A stretch of 7,881 nucleotides of DNA from a bacterium (GCA_021780625.1 JAJXYI010000376.1:1-7881), one strand, 5' to 3'. Positions 1 through 7,377 are shown, numbered from the stretch's first letter. The notes: generated from the letters alone by a model not told the origin. Translations and numbers: made by a program.

Positions 1-1255
1 CACGGGACAGCGCCTGAGTGATCGTCAGGACGACGGCGCCCAGGCCGAAGAAGCCGATCAGGGCCTGCACCATCAGCCCGACGATGGGCACGCAGTACAG
101 CAGGGCGATGATCGCGCCGCCGACGAGCACGGAGAAGGCGACATGGCGGAGCGGGCCGGCGGGCAGGTAACGTGTCAGGGAACGGCCGACCCAGGCGTGC
201 ATCACGGCGCGTCCGAAGCGCATGCCGATGAACAGGGCGGCGAGCAGGAGTACGTCGACGACGGCGCCGATGCCGGTGATCGCCAGCAGGATGAGGACGA
301 AGGGCAGCAGCAGCAGTGTGATGAAGAAGGCGGCGAGCGAGGTGAGGGGTTTTTCCTCGACGGTCGCCACGCAGCGTTCGACGCCGCTGCGGAAGATCAG
401 CGCGATGAGAAAATAGAGCAGGAGGTTGGCGGCGGCAAAACACCACGCGAACTTGAGGTCGGGATGAAAGGCGAGCAGGCGGCCGCGCAACAGGCATTCG
501 TGGACCCAGGTTCCGACGGCGCCGAGGGAGGGGATGCGTCCCTGGAAATTGGAGAGGTCGAAGCGGGACATCTGCTGGGCGCTGTCCTCGACGACGCGGC
601 CGAACACCGAGACCCGCTGGCCGTGGATGACGGCCTTGGGGCCGAGGTGGAGGGTGCCGAAGACGACGACGGCATCGTGGCCGACGTCGCCGTTGATATA
701 GAGGTCGGAGAAGACGGCGACGGCGTTGTGGCCGGTGCTTCCTGTGATGATGTTGTTGCCGAAGACGGCGACGGTGTTATGGCCGACGCGGCCCTTGACG
801 AGATTGGTGCCGGCGATTGCGACGGAGTCCTGGTGAACCGTGCCCTCGACGAGGACATCGCCCGCGATGGCGACGGCCTGGCCGCGGTCCTGGCCTTTGA
901 GGACGATGACATTGCTGAAGGGGGCGACGTCGTCGTGCTGGCCGGAATTCCAGTGATTGGAGTGCGCCGCAGAGTCGTCGCTGGTGGTGATCTCAGCCTT
1001 GACGGTGACCTCGGTGTGGTCGGGCTGGTCGGCGGGCTTGCTGACGGAGGGCGGTTGGGCGGGGACTGCAGCCGATTGGGGTGTGGTGGCGGCGGCGGGG
1101 GCCTGCTTGGTATTTGCGGCGGGCTTGGCGGAAGCGGTGGCTGGCGGGGGCGTGGCGGCCTGGGGGGCGGGTGTGTCGGGGAAACCGGTGCACACGAGGG
1201 CGGCGAGCGCGACTGCGGCGCTCAGGCGGGTGATGAAGCGGGAAAGCGGATACAT
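1..1255 (-). CDS. Polymer-forming (bactofilin-like) beta-repeat membrane protein, C-terminus cut by window edge
   Basis: The first 418 codons are present and the frame runs off the left edge without a stop. Residues 1-25 look like a Sec signal peptide (Arg-containing start, then an Ala/Leu/Val core); C22 is not in a good lipobox. Residues 26-80 are an Ala/Pro-rich linker. From about 127 to 220 there are successive 17-residue units whose starts read AVAIAG, SVAIAG, TVAVFG, AVAVFS and AVVVFG, most ending GHN or GHD, which is the pattern of a right-handed beta-solenoid. Hydrophobic segments follow near 269-288, 305-327, 329-347, 372-390 and 393-412. Polymer-forming/bactofilin-type proteins share this beta-ladder, but cytosolic bactofilins lack the signal peptide and multiple TM helices, so this is a membrane-anchored relative. 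The ladder is probably periplasmic and may act as a scaffold or sensor. The start lies 11 bases after the upstream stop and has no Shine-Dalgarno, suggesting translational coupling. Fold class is fairly sure; function is inferred. Confidence 0.8.
   Translation of the reverse strand, partial: MYPLSRFITRLSAAVALAALVCTGFPDTPAPQAATPPPATASAKPAANTKQAPAAATTPQSAAVPAQPPSVSKPADQPDHTEVTVKAEITTSDDSAAHSNHWNSGQHDDVAPFSNVIVLKGQDRGQAVAIAGDVLVEGTVHQDSVAIAGTNLVKGRVGHNTVAVFGNNIITGSTGHNAVAVFSDLYINGDVGHDAVVVFGTLHLGPKAVIHGQRVSVFGRVVEDSAQQMSRFDLSNFQGRIPSLGAVGTWVHECLLRGRLLAFHPDLKFAWCFAAANLLLYFLIALIFRSGVERCVATVEEKPLTSLAAFFITLLLLPFVLILLAITGIGAVVDVLLLAALFIGMRFGRAVMHAWVGRSLTRYLPAGPLRHVAFSVLVGGAIIALLYCVPIVGLMVQALIGFFGLGAVVLTITQALSR
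620..877 (-). repeat. 51-bp coding repeat (beta-solenoid rungs)
   Basis: Four consecutive 51-bp units (positions 877 to 674) and a fifth of 54 bp encode residues 127-212 of the polymer-forming protein. Each unit opens with a GCC-GTC-GCC-like run giving x-V-A-V/I-F/A-G and most close with G-H-N/D. The periodicity is clearer in protein than in DNA. This favours old, selected rungs over a recent tandem duplication. Confidence 0.7.
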
Positions 1256-1266
1256 GATGGGGCGGG

Positions 1267-1725
1267 TCAGCGGTTGGCGAAGAAGGTGCGGTAGGCCGTG
1301 GTTCCGAGTCCGAATAGGACGACGTAGAACATCACGATCGCCGCGGTGCCGCCGTAGAGATAGGCGGCGGGAATGCTATGAAAGAGATGGGCTCCCAGGT
1401 TGCCGATGTAACCGAGCACGCCAATCGTGGCGCGCAGCGGTGCCAGGCAGGTGCACACCGTGGAGAAGGCGTGGGAGAGCCTGGCGGTGTCGATTGAACC
1501 GGAGAGCAACAGCCCGGCGACGAGGACGAGGGAGCCGCCGGCAAAGCCGAGGCGCGCCGGAGCCGGCCAGTGGGCAAAGGACTGCCTCCACCACGGCAGG
1601 GCCTTGCGGGCGGCGAGGGCGTTGAAAACGCGGTGCTCGAGCGTGCTCGGAGCCTGGCGTTCCGGGAGGGAACGAAGAGTCTGGTGAATGAGCGTCTCCA
1701 GGTTCTTTTCGTCGTTCGGATTCAT
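1267..1725 (-). CDS. Small two-TM membrane protein, putative anti-sigma factor
   Basis: This 152-residue protein has a charged N-terminal part (1-55) with a helix of the type L-I-H-x-T-L-x-S-L-P-x-R-x-A-P-x-T-L-E. Such helices are common at the N-terminus of small regulators encoded beside ECF sigma factors. A strong TM helix lies at about 58-77, a weaker hydrophobic stretch at 88-118 and a second clear TM at about 126-146. There is no zinc-binding H-x3-C-x2-C motif, so it is not a classical ZAS anti-sigma; the only cysteines are C91 and C93 in the hydrophobic middle. It starts 27 bases after the sigma stop and ends 11 bases before the polymer-forming gene. I infer that it holds the sigma factor at the membrane through its cytosolic N-terminus. 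It could instead be an unrelated small membrane subunit. No Shine-Dalgarno precedes the ATG; the leader there is a pyrimidine tract. Confidence 0.72.
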   Translation of the reverse strand: MNPNDEKNLETLIHQTLRSLPERQAPSTLEHRVFNALAARKALPWWRQSFAHWPAPARLGFAGGSLVLVAGLLLSGSIDTARLSHAFSTVCTCLAPLRATIGVLGYIGNLGAHLFHSIPAAYLYGGTAAIVMFYVVLFGLGTTAYRTFFANR

Positions 1726-1752
1726 GGGGAAAAAAGGGTCGGGGATGAGGGT

Positions 1753-2352
1753 TCAGGCGAATTGCTCGCGTCCGGGCCCGCGTGAGAGCGCCTTGGCCAG
1801 CGCGGTGCGGCCGCGCAGGATGTCGGTCTTCACCTTGGCCAGGGACACGCCGAGGCGGCGTGCGATTTCGTCGTAAGGAAGGTCTTCGAAATGAAACAGC
1901 ACGAGCGGCACACGCTGGTGTTCGGGCAGCTGCTCGAGCGCAGCCTCGACCCAGGCGCGGCGGTCGGCCGTGTTCATGTCGTCGAAAAAGGTGTCGGGCG
2001 CGGCGAACTCGATCGGCTCTGAGTCGTCGTCGCCCCCGTCGTCGGGGCGCCTGAACTCCGAGAAGAAACGCCAGCGTTTGCGGTAACGCTGCAGATGGTT
2101 GAGCGAGAGATTGGTCGCCACGGTCCGCAGCCAGCCGCCGGCCGCGGGGCTGGTGCGTAGGTTGTCCCAGTGATCGTAGGCCTTGATGAAAACCTCCTGC
2201 GCAATGTCTTCCGCCTGGGTGTCGTTACCGACCAGGCGAGTGGCGGTACTGAAAACCATGTTTTGGTAGCGGCGCATGAAGTCTGTGAAGTCGTACGGGG
2301 TGTTTAAGCCCGCGGGTTCGGTTTGCACGGGAGTGTCATCGTTTGCTCCCAA
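1753..2352 (-). CDS. ECF-type RNA polymerase sigma factor (sigma-70 family)
   Basis: From the chosen TTG start the protein has 199 residues, typical for ECF sigma factors. Region 2 runs from about residue 20 (D-F-T-D-F-M-R-R-Y) through the D-x-A-Q-E-V-F-I-K core and G-W-L-R-T-V-A-T-N-L to the basic R-Y-R-K-R-W-R stretch. An acidic linker follows (D-D-G-G-D-D-D-S-E). Region 4 has L-E-Q-L-P-E-H-Q-R-V-P-L-V-L and the helix-turn-helix Y-D-E-I-A-R-R-L-G-V-S-L-A-K-V-K-T. It would direct RNA polymerase to a small regulon, probably including its own operon. The start is uncertain: an in-frame ATG at 2574 adds 74 residues rich in Cys/Trp/Pro that look non-coding, and a GTG at 2328 would give 191 residues. 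TTG is preferred because residues 1-20 then resemble a normal polar N-terminus, but its GGTGGGG sequence is too close to be a good ribosome-binding site. Family assignment is firm. Confidence 0.85.
   Translation of the reverse strand: MGANDDTPVQTEPAGLNTPYDFTDFMRRYQNMVFSTATRLVGNDTQAEDIAQEVFIKAYDHWDNLRTSPAAGGWLRTVATNLSLNHLQRYRKRWRFFSEFRRPDDGGDDDSEPIEFAAPDTFFDDMNTADRRAWVEAALEQLPEHQRVPLVLFHFEDLPYDEIARRLGVSLAKVKTDILRGRTALAKALSRGPGREQFA
2304..2339 (-). other. Possible 11-codon leader ORF with a good Shine-Dalgarno
   Basis: A GGGAG (plus-strand positions 2346-2350) lies six bases before an ATG, the best-spaced initiation signal near the sigma gene. That ATG is out of frame with the sigma factor. 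It reads eleven codons to a TAA inside the sigma N-terminal coding region. It may be a regulatory leader peptide, a mark of a frameshift, or chance. Confidence 0.3.
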
Positions 2353-2586
2353 AACCCCACCCGGTGCCGCGAAGTTGCAGAAATGCGGGCGAATCCAGTC
2401 CAAGACGCTGCACAAAAACAGTTTAATTTGAGGCTCGCGACCCCGTCTCCAGGCGGTTCCAAACCACGCCGCACAGGCGGCGGCGGGGTTGCCCGGGAGT
2501 TGCGGAAGGCATGCGCTGGAGGACGCCATGGGGAAGAGGCCGTGCGTGGACCGAAGGGGGTAGCCTGAGCCCATCCTCTCTCAATC
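2353..2586 (-). promoter_or_regulatory. Gene-free leader and probable promoter region of the sigma cluster
   Basis: No convincing gene occupies this 234-bp gap. It contains the only distinctly AT-rich patch nearby: on the minus strand, CAAATTAAACTGTTTTTGTG at 2411-2430, placed to serve the sigma cluster. GGAACC (2455-2460) resembles an ECF -35 element and CTGCAACTT (2372-2380) is weakly similar, but neither has a well-spaced -10 partner that I can see. A 6-bp hairpin (CGCCGC, loop ACAG, GCGGCG at 2467-2482) lacks a T-run, so it is a poor terminator for the 168-residue gene upstream. The exact transcription start cannot be set by eye. Confidence 0.35.
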
Positions 2587-3093
2587 TCAATCGCCGGTCA
2601 AGAGGTGGGAGAAAACGCGCTGCTTGAAATAGTAGTGGCAGGCCATGCCGCCCTGATAGAGCAGGGAGACTGCCGCCACGATGGAGTAGGTGAGGCGGTT
2701 TGTGAGCAGGAAGAATTGGGAGACGGTCAGGCCGAGCTGGGCGATCGCCACCTTCATTTCAGTCGTCAGAAGCGGCTCGATCCGTTCGAGGTCGGAGGGA
2801 TGGGTAGTGCGCCAGGCGCAGTACACGAGGATGGTGGCGAGCAGGGCCAGCTGACTGCCGACGAGGTAGCGCCGGCTGCGACGGCGGCACGCGGCGAGCA
2901 GGGTGGCGCCGTGAAGTTCGAGCACGGCGGTGCCCGAGGCGGCGACACCGGCCAGAGCACCCGGACCGTCCTTGGCCATTGCTGCGAGGACCGCAAACAC
3001 GCCCGAGAGGATCAGCAGGAGCGTCCCTTCCCGTTTGGCGAGCTTGTGCATGCGGGCGAGGGCGAGGACAGGCGAATCTTTGGGCGACGGCAT
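2587..3093 (-). CDS. Uncharacterised four-TM membrane protein (168 aa)
   Basis: I do not recognise this family. Hydrophobic segments lie near residues 22-40, 45-69, 77-94 and 124-150. A basic cluster (C-R-R-R-S-R-R-Y, 69-76) separates the second and third. A polar acidic loop (about 97-113) follows the third, and the C-terminal tail is short. The positive-inside rule puts the 70-76 loop and the Lys/Arg-rich N-terminus in the cytoplasm. The ATG is supported by a GGAG four bases upstream and by the abrupt end of protein-like sequence beyond it. It is divergent from hrpA and lies upstream of the sigma gene on the same strand, 234 bp away, so it is probably its own unit. The hydrophobic pattern and charge placement make it much more credible than the overlapping plus-strand frame. 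No catalytic motif is visible. Confidence 0.7.
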   Translation of the reverse strand: MPSPKDSPVLALARMHKLAKREGTLLLILSGVFAVLAAMAKDGPGALAGVAASGTAVLELHGATLLAACRRRSRRYLVGSQLALLATILVYCAWRTTHPSDLERIEPLLTTEMKVAIAQLGLTVSQFFLLTNRLTYSIVAAVSLLYQGGMACHYYFKQRVFSHLLTGD

Positions 3094-3133
3094 CGGACTC
3101 CAAATGGCGCAGAGTGGGGTGAAAAGACAACCT

Positions 3134-3145
3134 TTCGCATGCGAA
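3134..3145. promoter_or_regulatory. Perfect 12-bp palindrome in the divergent gap
   Basis: TTCGCATGCGAA is identical on both strands and lies between the divergent starts of the 168-residue membrane gene and hrpA. Perfect palindromes of this size can be dimeric regulator sites. If the alternative hrpA ATG at 3139 were the true start, the palindrome would span it. Operator function is inferred from position alone. Confidence 0.3.
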
Positions 3146-3207
3146 TCGGCGGACGCGGGTTTGACGAGGGCGGGCATTGTGCGCGAGCCTGCTCCCTTGC
3201 GCACCGC

Positions 3208-6200
3208 GTGAAGCATTCCTCCGAGTTTCCCTTTCGCATCGAATTCCCTCCCGAGCTGCCGATCAGCGCGAGGGCCGGGGACATCGTGGCTGCGATCGCG
3301 GAAAATTCCGTGGTCATCCTGGCGGGCGAGACCGGCTCGGGAAAGACGACGCAGATTCCCAAAATGTGCCTGGCCGCGGGTCGCGGCGTGCGGGGGCGCA
3401 TCGCGTGCACCCAGCCCCGCCGTGTGGCCGCGCTGTCGATCTCGCGCCGCGTCGCCGAGGAACTCGGCGTCGAATGGGGTCGCGAGGTCGGCTGCAAGGT
3501 GCGCTTCAGCGACCAGACCTCCGACGCGACGGTCGTGAAGTTCCTCACTGACGGCATGCTGCTGGCCGAGGTGCAGGGCGACCCGCTGTTGCGCGCCTAC
3601 GACACGATCATCGTGGACGAGGCTCACGAGCGATCGCTCAACATCGACTTCCTGCTCGGGCACCTGCGCCAGCTCCGGCACCGGCGGCGGGACCTGCGCA
3701 TCATCGTCACCTCCGCGACGATCGATACCCAGGCCTTCAGCGAGGCCTTCGACGGCGCTCCGGTCATCCAGGTGTCGGGTCGTACCTATCCGGTTGAGAC
3801 GGCCTATCTGCCGCTAGACGTGCTGGGCAGCGATTTCATCGAGGAGGAGCAGCAGGCGGGCCCGGAGGACTCCGACCCGCGTTCGGCGCGCGCCGAGGCG
3901 CTGCACTATGTGGATGGCGCAGTTGAGGCGGTGCGCCGCGTGCTCGACGAGGGGCGGTCGGGCGACGTGCTGATCTTCATGCCGAGCGAGCGCGACATTC
4001 GCGAGACCTGCGACCTGCTCGACGGCGAACTGGCCGCGCGCCGGGCCCGCGCCGACCTTGTGCCGCTGTTTGGCCGGCTTTCCAACGCCGAGCAGCAGCG
4101 CGTGTTTGCGCCGAGCCAGCGCCGGAAAATCATCGTCGCCACCAACATCGCCGAGACCTCGCTCACGATTCCCGGCATCCGCGTGGTGATCGACACGGGG
4201 CTGGTGCGGATGAGCCGGTACGCCCCGTCGGCGCGCACGCGTCGGCTGCCGATCGAACCCATTTCCCAGTCCAGCGCCGACCAGCGCAAGGGTCGCGCGG
4301 GCCGTGTGGCCGAGGGGCTGTGCATCCGGCTGTATTCGGAGGACGACTATGAAGGGCGTCCGCGTTTCACCCAGCCGGAGATCCAGCGCGCCAACCTTGC
4401 GGATGTCATCCTCCGCCTGAAGGCCTTCGGACTGGGCGACATCGAGCGCTTCCCGTTCATCAATCCGCCCGCCCCCAAGGCTGTGCGTGCGGGCTACGGC
4501 CTGCTTGAGGAGCTGGGCGCGCTCGTCACCGAATCGCGACCCGCGGGCGGCGCGGAGGAACTTGCGTCGATCGTGCTCACGGACATCGGTCGGGATCTTG
4601 CGCGGCTGCCGGTGGATCCGACGGTCGGCCGCATGATCCTGCAGGCCCGCTCCGAGAACTGCCTGCGCGAGGTGCTGGCCATCGCGGCCGGCCTCTCGAT
4701 CCAGGATCCGCGGGAGCGCCCGCTCGAAAAGCAGGCCGCCGCCGATGCGGCGCACCGCCGCTTCGCCCATCCCGATTCGGATTTTCTCACGCTGCTCAAC
4801 ATCTGGGAGACCTATCACGAGCAGTTCGACCGCCTGTCGCAGGCGAGGATGCGGCGCTTCTGTCACGACCATTTTCTGAGCTATGTGCGCATGCGCGAGT
4901 GGCGCGACATCCACAGCCAGCTCGTGGACGTGCTGCGCGAGCGCGACGAGTTTCGCATGAGCTCGGTGAGGACCAATACCCCTGCACGGCGGCCGGCCGC
5001 CGGGGCTGGGGTGGGCGCGGGGTCGGGCTCCGAGCGCCGCACGGGCCGGGGTGCGCGGGAGGCGGAGGAACTCGAGCGCAGCATGGGCTTGGGTTCCGCG
5101 GCCTATCGGGCGATCCACCGCAGCGTTCTCGCCGGACTTTTGGGCAACATCGCCTGCTACGACGACGAGGCGAGAGTCTACAAGGCCACCAACGACCGGA
5201 AGGTTGCGCTGTTTCCGGGATCCGTCCTGTTCACGAAGGAGGACAAGCGCCGGTCGCCTGCACGCGAGGAAGGGGAAGCCCGAGAGAAGGGCCCGCGCCT
5301 GCCTCGCTGGATCATGGCCTCGGAGATCGTCGAAACCTCGCGCGTCTACGCACGCACCTGTGCGAAGCTGGATCCGCGCTGGGCGATCGACCTGGGGCGT
5401 CACCTCCTGAGCGTCAGCCACAGCGAGCCGTTCTGGAGTCCGGAGGGAGGGCGCGTCATGGTGCGACAGCGCACGCGCCTGTACGGCCTCGAGCTGGAGT
5501 CCCGCGCGGTGGGCTACGGCAAGATCGATCCGGTGGCGGCCACTGACATCTTCATCCGCGAGGGTCTCGTGAACGACACGGTCACCTGGCCCCTGGAATT
5601 TCTGGCGCACAATCGGAAGGTCCGCGAGCGCATCGAGTTTTCGCTCACGCGGCTGCGCGACGCGGGTTATCTCAACCTCGACGAGGCGCTGCGCCGCTTC
5701 TACGCGGAGCGCCTGCTGCCCGCAGGCGTGCCGGAGCCGGGGACGGACGGGGTCTCGTCGGTGCCCGAGCTCATCGAACTCGTGCGGCGCCGTCGTACGA
5801 AGGAGCCGCGTTTCCTGATGATCGAACCGGAAGACCTGCGCGACCCGGAGTCGCTCAAGCACGACGCCGAGGCCTTTCCCGAGGCGCTGCCCGTCGAGAA
5901 CCGGGTGCTGTCGCTCGCGTACGCGTACAAGCCGGGCCAGGACGACGACGGTGTGACGCTCGATGTGAACGTGCGCGATGCGGCATCGCTCACGCCCGCG
6001 GCCCTTGACTGGGCGGTGCCGGGCCACGTTGCCGAGAAGGTGGAGCACTATTTGCGCGCGCTGCCCAAGGATCTGCGCCGCGCGTTCATCCCGTTTTCCG
6101 AGACGGTGCCGTCGGTGGTGAGCGCCGTGGAATCCTTCGCGCGGCTCCGCGACCATGCGAACACCCTGACCGAGCTCCTGGGCGAACATCTGAGGCAGCG

Positions 6201-7377
6201 CTTTGGCCTGTCCTTCGACGCCCGCGTCTGGGACGGCAAGCCGCTTCCGCCGCACCTGAGCGTCCGGGTGCGCGTGGTCGACGACGACGGCCGGGAGCTG
6301 TGCGCGAGCCGCGACCTCGGCGAGATCAAAGCCGCGCTGGGCGCGCGTCAGAAGGAGGCGTCCGTGCAGACCGTGCGGGAGGATCCTTCGATGTGGAAGC
6401 AGGCGCGGACGCGCTGGGAGAGACCCGAGAGCGAGACATGGAGCTTTGGCGATGTTCCCGTCTCGGTCGTCGTGGGGGAACAGGCAGGCCTCGATGTCCT
6501 GGCCTATCCCGCGTTGCGGACGGGACAATCGGGCGTGGGGGTGTGGCTGGCGCGCGACGCCGAGGAGGCCGCCGCGCTGACGGCCCGCGGACTCTTTCGC
6601 CTGATCGAACTTCAGCTCAGCCGCGATTTGGGCTGGCTCGAGCGGGATCTCAAATCGCTCCGGCAGCTTGGCCCGCTTGCAACGCAGATCGCGCCGATGG
6701 ACCAGCTGCAGGCCGACGCGTTCGAGACGCTGCGGGCCTGGTTGTGCGATCCCGCGCGGGCGGGGGGGCGCCTCACCCAGGATTCCTTCGCGGCGGCCGT
6801 GGATTCGGCGAAGGCGGACCTGCGCGGCCTGGTGCCGGGCCTGGTCGACACGCTTCGCGACGTCGTCGCGAAGCGCCACGAGCTGGTCGTCGCCGCGCAG
6901 CCGTATCCAGGCCTGGCCGAGGAGCTGGCGGAACTGGTCCCGGCCGATTTCCTCCGCTCCACGCCGTATCCGAATCTCCAGCACCTGGGGCGCTACCTGA
7001 GGGCCAAGCGCCTGCGTCTGGAACGCTGGCGCCAGAATCCGGCAAAAGACGCCGAGCGCGCGCAGCAGGTCGCCCCGCTCGCGGCTCGCGCGGTGCGCCT
7101 GGGCCGCGGCCACCCCCTGTATTGGCTGGTCGAGGAACTGCGAGTGAGCCTGTTTGCCCAGGAGCTGGGCACGGCCGAGACCGTGTCGACGGTGAAGCTC
7201 GAGCGGCTCTTCGCCGAGGCTCGGCGCGAACCCACTGCCGTCCGTGAGATGGCCACGCCCGCGCGAGCCGCGGCCCAACCCGAGACCGCGCCTGCGGCCC
7301 TCCCCGCACCCGGCCCGCAGAAGAAGTCCACCCCGCTCAAGAGTCTGAACAGCCTCGACTCGCTGTTCCGCAAGTGA
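3208..7377 (+). CDS. hrpA: ATP-dependent RNA helicase HrpA (DEAH box)
   Basis: This is a full-length DEAH-box RNA helicase of 1389 residues; E. coli HrpA has about 1300. HrpA-type helicases act on RNA in the cytoplasm and have been linked to mRNA processing and rescue of stalled ribosomes. Motifs are intact: Walker A G-E-T-G-S-G-K-T (40-47), T-Q-P-R-R, D-E-A-H (137-140), S-A-T (169-171), A-T-N-I-A-E-T-S (311-318) and Q-R-K-G-R-A-G-R (359-366). HA2 covers about 435-560, the OB-fold about 632-750 and DUF3418 about 775-1340, ending in the E-E-L-R-V-S-x-F-A-Q-x-L-G-T block that closes E. coli HrpA. Beyond it is a 45-residue Ala/Pro-rich tail ending L-D-S-L-F-R-K. Low-complexity inserts lie at about 589-623 and 677-698. 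The GTG start is preferred because F-R-I-E-F-P-P-E-L-P then begins near the N-terminus; an ATG at 3139 would add 23 atypical residues. Neither start has a clear Shine-Dalgarno. The gene appears monocistronic. Confidence 0.95.
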   Translation: MKHSSEFPFRIEFPPELPISARAGDIVAAIAENSVVILAGETGSGKTTQIPKMCLAAGRGVRGRIACTQPRRVAALSISRRVAEELGVEWGREVGCKVRFSDQTSDATVVKFLTDGMLLAEVQGDPLLRAYDTIIVDEAHERSLNIDFLLGHLRQLRHRRRDLRIIVTSATIDTQAFSEAFDGAPVIQVSGRTYPVETAYLPLDVLGSDFIEEEQQAGPEDSDPRSARAEALHYVDGAVEAVRRVLDEGRSGDVLIFMPSERDIRETCDLLDGELAARRARADLVPLFGRLSNAEQQRVFAPSQRRKIIVATNIAETSLTIPGIRVVIDTGLVRMSRYAPSARTRRLPIEPISQSSADQRKGRAGRVAEGLCIRLYSEDDYEGRPRFTQPEIQRANLADVILRLKAFGLGDIERFPFINPPAPKAVRAGYGLLEELGALVTESRPAGGAEELASIVLTDIGRDLARLPVDPTVGRMILQARSENCLREVLAIAAGLSIQDPRERPLEKQAAADAAHRRFAHPDSDFLTLLNIWETYHEQFDRLSQARMRRFCHDHFLSYVRMREWRDIHSQLVDVLRERDEFRMSSVRTNTPARRPAAGAGVGAGSGSERRTGRGAREAEELERSMGLGSAAYRAIHRSVLAGLLGNIACYDDEARVYKATNDRKVALFPGSVLFTKEDKRRSPAREEGEAREKGPRLPRWIMASEIVETSRVYARTCAKLDPRWAIDLGRHLLSVSHSEPFWSPEGGRVMVRQRTRLYGLELESRAVGYGKIDPVAATDIFIREGLVNDTVTWPLEFLAHNRKVRERIEFSLTRLRDAGYLNLDEALRRFYAERLLPAGVPEPGTDGVSSVPELIELVRRRRTKEPRFLMIEPEDLRDPESLKHDAEAFPEALPVENRVLSLAYAYKPGQDDDGVTLDVNVRDAASLTPAALDWAVPGHVAEKVEHYLRALPKDLRRAFIPFSETVPSVVSAVESFARLRDHANTLTELLGEHLRQRFGLSFDARVWDGKPLPPHLSVRVRVVDDDGRELCASRDLGEIKAALGARQKEASVQTVREDPSMWKQARTRWERPESETWSFGDVPVSVVVGEQAGLDVLAYPALRTGQSGVGVWLARDAEEAAALTARGLFRLIELQLSRDLGWLERDLKSLRQLGPLATQIAPMDQLQADAFETLRAWLCDPARAGGRLTQDSFAAAVDSAKADLRGLVPGLVDTLRDVVAKRHELVVAAQPYPGLAEELAELVPADFLRSTPYPNLQHLGRYLRAKRLRLERWRQNPAKDAERAQQVAPLAARAVRLGRGHPLYWLVEELRVSLFAQELGTAETVSTVKLERLFAEARREPTAVREMATPARAAAQPETAPAALPAPGPQKKSTPLKSLNSLDSLFRK

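Noticed and set aside
143..1294. A 383-codon plus-strand frame with an Asp/Gly-rich repetitive product
   Set aside because: Its repeats are the antisense image of the beta-solenoid rungs; the minus-strand reading has a signal peptide, TM helices and operon context.
2467..2482. CGCCGC/GCGGCG hairpin as a terminator for the 168-residue gene
   Set aside because: The stem is only 6 bp and no T-run follows on the transcribed strand.
2353..2574. ATG at 2574 as the sigma factor start
   Set aside because: It adds 74 Cys/Trp/Pro-rich residues before region 2, includes the AT-rich promoter-like patch, and the GAGAGAGG touches the ATG with no spacing.
3161..3166. TTGACG as a -35 element for hrpA
   Set aside because: No acceptable -10 hexamer lies 16-18 bases downstream.
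2605..3207. Upstream extension of the hrpA frame
   Set aside because: The extension lies antisense to the 168-residue membrane gene and adds about 200 residues unlike any helicase N-terminus.
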